Of a stretch of DNA of 64,000 nucleotides, positions 62,194-64,000 are shown piece after piece. The stretch comes from Promethearchaeota archaeon (GTDB lineage Archaea; Asgardarchaeota; Lokiarchaeia; Sigynarchaeales; SOKP01). Each line of letters begins with the position of its first letter. The first letter of the stretch is position 1. The position numbers and the translations under genes are program-made. The stretch is from the NCBI GenBank assembly GCA_014730295.1, contig WJIN01000143.1, forward strand, positions 1 through 64,000, in the 5' to 3' direction. A model generated the notes under the pieces. The model did no database searches. It saw only the letters and a program-made list of their open reading frames with translations, and was not told where the DNA came from.

Positions 62194-62409
62194 TTGCGCG
62201 CCCGAGCATGTATTAAGTGTAGAGAATATGTCTTGATTCGCCCAGATGACCCCGGAAATATGACATTGATTAGCAAATTTGAGAAAAATCATCGCGGTCA
62301 TACTCTTATTACATTAAATTTCGAAGAAATCAAAGGAACCTATAAAAAATACCAAACCGAAGAGGAAAAGAAGGCTTCAGAAGAGGAAGGCGAAAAAGAG
62401 GAATCATAA
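62194..62409 (+). CDS. Small archaeal protein with paired Cys
   Basis: A 71-residue protein starting at TTG 62194, with AGGA a few bases before. The N-terminus ARACIKCREYVLIRPDDPGN has a CxxC pair, followed by FEKNHRGHTLITL and an acidic Lys/Glu tail. I recall similar short proteins across archaea, without known function. Only two Cys are seen, plus two His, so a zinc site would need other ligands or dimerisation. Confidence 0.65.
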   Translation: MRARACIKCREYVLIRPDDPGNMTLISKFEKNHRGHTLITLNFEEIKGTYKKYQTEEEKKASEEEGEKEES

Positions 62410-62613
62410 TATAAAATTTGTATATTATCCTTCATCATCTTATATTTTTATGCTCTCTCATTCTTATATTCCCTTTTTTTGAAACAAAAATTCTATTCTC
62501 CTTCAAATAAAACTAATAGTTAAAAAGAAGTTCTCTTACTAGGTAGACAAATAAGAAAGGTTTCTGATCTATTTTTCAGGAAAATAGGATTTTCAAAAGT
62601 TCATATAAATAGT

Positions 62614-64000
62614 ATGTTTATATTTGCCCTCTTATCATTATTATCCGCCTTGATATTGTTTTTTCTGGGTGTGTATGTATTCGCGAAGGACTCCAAAAAT
62701 CTGTTAAATATTCTATTTCTATTATTCTGTCTTTCATTTACCTTAATTGGAATTGCTGAGTATGGGATGCGTCAAGCCGCTAATTTTGAGATTGCCTATT
62801 TTTGGTCAAAGTTTTCGGTACTCTTGATAATCCCGATTTCATTTCTTTTTCATTTTAGCGTAGTCTTTTCAGAGCGGATAAACCCGCTGAACAAAATATT
62901 ACTATTCATTCTTTATGGTGCGATGATATTGTTTAGTATAATAATTCTTACTACAGAGATACTAGATAAACCTCCGACCTTACAATACTGGGGATGGACT
63001 TATGGTCCTGCTCAATTCTCCCCCATATTGATATTATATTATCTTTGGCAACAGAGTTTAGTCATTCTCACATTTTCAATGTTCATCTTGAACTACTTTT
63101 ATGCAAAAGATAAAATAAAAAAGAAGCAAGCGAAATTTATTCTCAATGGTTTTCTTATAGCATTGATAATTTTTTTAATTTTTGATTATTTTAGGCTTTT
63201 TCCAAACTTTCCAGAAATGGGGGTTATCGGTTTTACCATCAGTTCAGCTTTCATTACTTTTGCTATAAGAAAATACCATCTCTTTAATTTAAATCTCTAT
63301 ACCGCGTCAGATAACATTATAAAAAGTTTAACAGATTCATTAATTTTAACAGATCTTAAAGGACGGATTGTAGCGGTTAATCAGGCAACTCTTCAGTTGC
63401 TAAATTATAATCAAGATTTTCTTTTAAAACACGAAATAGAAAATATTATATCGGAAGATAGCAGAGATTGGGACATATTTAAGAAACAGTTGCCTCAACA
63501 CGGAAGGAGTTACTCAGATATTAAAGATATAGAGGTAAATTACTTAACTAAACATAATATTTCCATTCCGATGTCGCTTTCAATCTCAATAATTAGTGAT
63601 CCAGTTTATAATCAAGCCAAGGGGATAATCTTTATTGGACGCGACATTTCTAAGAGGAAAGAAGTGGAACACAATTACAAATCATTATTGAATAGACAAA
63701 GGAAATATATCGACGAGATTTTGAAAAATTCTAAGTTTAAAACCAAATTTATCTCGACCATGTCTCATGAACTTCGGACACCCCTCAATAGCATTATTGG
63801 GTTTTCAGATCTGCTATTAGATCGTTCATATGGTGATCTTAATAAACCCCAACTTGAATTCTTGAAGGACATTAAGTCATCCTCAGAGCATTTACTTAAT
63901 CTTATTAATGACTTGCTAGATATATCAAAGATCGAAGGAGGAAATTTAGAATTAAATCCTAAAGAGATCTTTTTAGCAGATTTAATGAACCACATAACAA
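62614..64000 (+). CDS. 7TM-PAS sensor histidine kinase, 3' end beyond the window
   Basis: From ATG 62614 the frame is open to the last base, giving at least 462 residues. Residues 1-230 form seven membrane helices of the histidine-kinase N-terminal 7TM type. A PAS domain follows (SLILTDLKGRIVAVNQATLQLL to GIIFIGRDISKRKEVE). The HisKA dimerisation helix contains the H-box STMSHELRTPLNSIIGFSDLL, with the phosphoacceptor His. DLLDISKIEGG follows. The ATPase domain lies outside the window. Such kinases are of bacterial type but common in some archaea. Confidence 0.85.
   Translation, partial: MFIFALLSLLSALILFFLGVYVFAKDSKNLLNILFLLFCLSFTLIGIAEYGMRQAANFEIAYFWSKFSVLLIIPISFLFHFSVVFSERINPLNKILLFILYGAMILFSIIILTTEILDKPPTLQYWGWTYGPAQFSPILILYYLWQQSLVILTFSMFILNYFYAKDKIKKKQAKFILNGFLIALIIFLIFDYFRLFPNFPEMGVIGFTISSAFITFAIRKYHLFNLNLYTASDNIIKSLTDSLILTDLKGRIVAVNQATLQLLNYNQDFLLKHEIENIISEDSRDWDIFKKQLPQHGRSYSDIKDIEVNYLTKHNISIPMSLSISIISDPVYNQAKGIIFIGRDISKRKEVEHNYKSLLNRQRKYIDEILKNSKFKTKFISTMSHELRTPLNSIIGFSDLLLDRSYGDLNKPQLEFLKDIKSSSEHLLNLINDLLDISKIEGGNLELNPKEIFLADLMNHIT

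Noticed and set aside
1..64000. tRNA and rRNA genes
   Set aside because: The few T-loop-like strings, for example near 27563 and 58193, lie inside conserved coding regions and lack cloverleaf partners. No rRNA-like sequence was seen.
1..64000. CRISPR arrays
   Set aside because: No regularly spaced direct repeats and no Cas proteins were found on either strand.

Overview
The window is an AT-rich archaeal chromosome segment. The archaeal assignment rests on a RadA recombinase with an N-terminal helix-hairpin-helix domain, an archaeal tRNA-splicing endonuclease, a MEMO1-family protein, a separate PurS/PurQ/PurL FGAM synthase, frequent TTG/GTG starts, and TATA-like boxes about 25 bases before short-leader genes. 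The mix of archaeal information genes with bacterial-looking metabolism and several long coiled-coil proteins would fit an Asgard (Lokiarchaeia-like) archaeon, but no single gene here proves that.

Layout. 1-1.4 kb: two unrecognised genes, one a small zinc ribbon. 1.5-7.7 kb: sugar-nucleotide and glucan genes (nucleotidyltransferase, large GH13 protein, phosphohexomutase-like protein with eroded active-site loops). 7.8-10.4 kb: membrane protein, RadA, metallo-beta-lactamase-fold enzyme. 10.4-11.5 kb: a decayed IS200-type element inside remnants of a hotdog thioesterase gene. 11.6-17.6 kb: OsmC, a membrane hydrolase-like protein, a PfkB kinase, a coiled coil, MEMO, EndA and a DUF47 protein. 17.7-20.5 kb: a VIT1-like transporter and two tandem paralogous helix-hairpin-helix repeat proteins. 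20.7-30.2 kb: a radical 2-hydroxyacyl-CoA dehydratase activase, a Ca2+-type P-ATPase, the two dehydratase subunits behind a structured leader, an AlkB-type membrane monooxygenase and a reductase. 30.2-47.1 kb: PHP phosphatase, CBS/zinc-ribbon membrane pair, second GH13 enzyme, QueG-like Fe-S protein, GlmS, an FAD oxidase/CCG Fe-S protein pair, a CxPxR sulfatase and an FGGY kinase. 47.2-54.4 kb: a complete tryptophan operon (small ORF, then trpD-C-F-B-A-E-G). 54.6-62.1 kb: a hydrolase, a MazG-like protein and purine genes purC, purS, purQ, purL, purF. The window ends inside a 7TM-PAS histidine kinase.

The most striking observation lies just upstream of the trp operon. A 24-codon ORF (47280-47354) carries four Trp codons in alternating positions (W-F-W-A-W-R-W). 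The Trp codons lie in the 5' arm of a hairpin. A second inverted repeat ending in eight T residues follows before the first trp gene. The repeats can form 1:2, 2:3 and 3:4 pairings. Together they look like a bacterial-style trp leader-peptide attenuator in an archaeal genome. In agreement, the eight ORFs of the operon contain one Trp codon between them, in trpB.

Other notable points are the eroded phosphohexomutase, an oxygen-dependent AlkB beside an oxygen-sensitive dehydratase, a PurF with Cys at the usual glutamine-binding Arg, and several inverted repeats in regulatory gaps.
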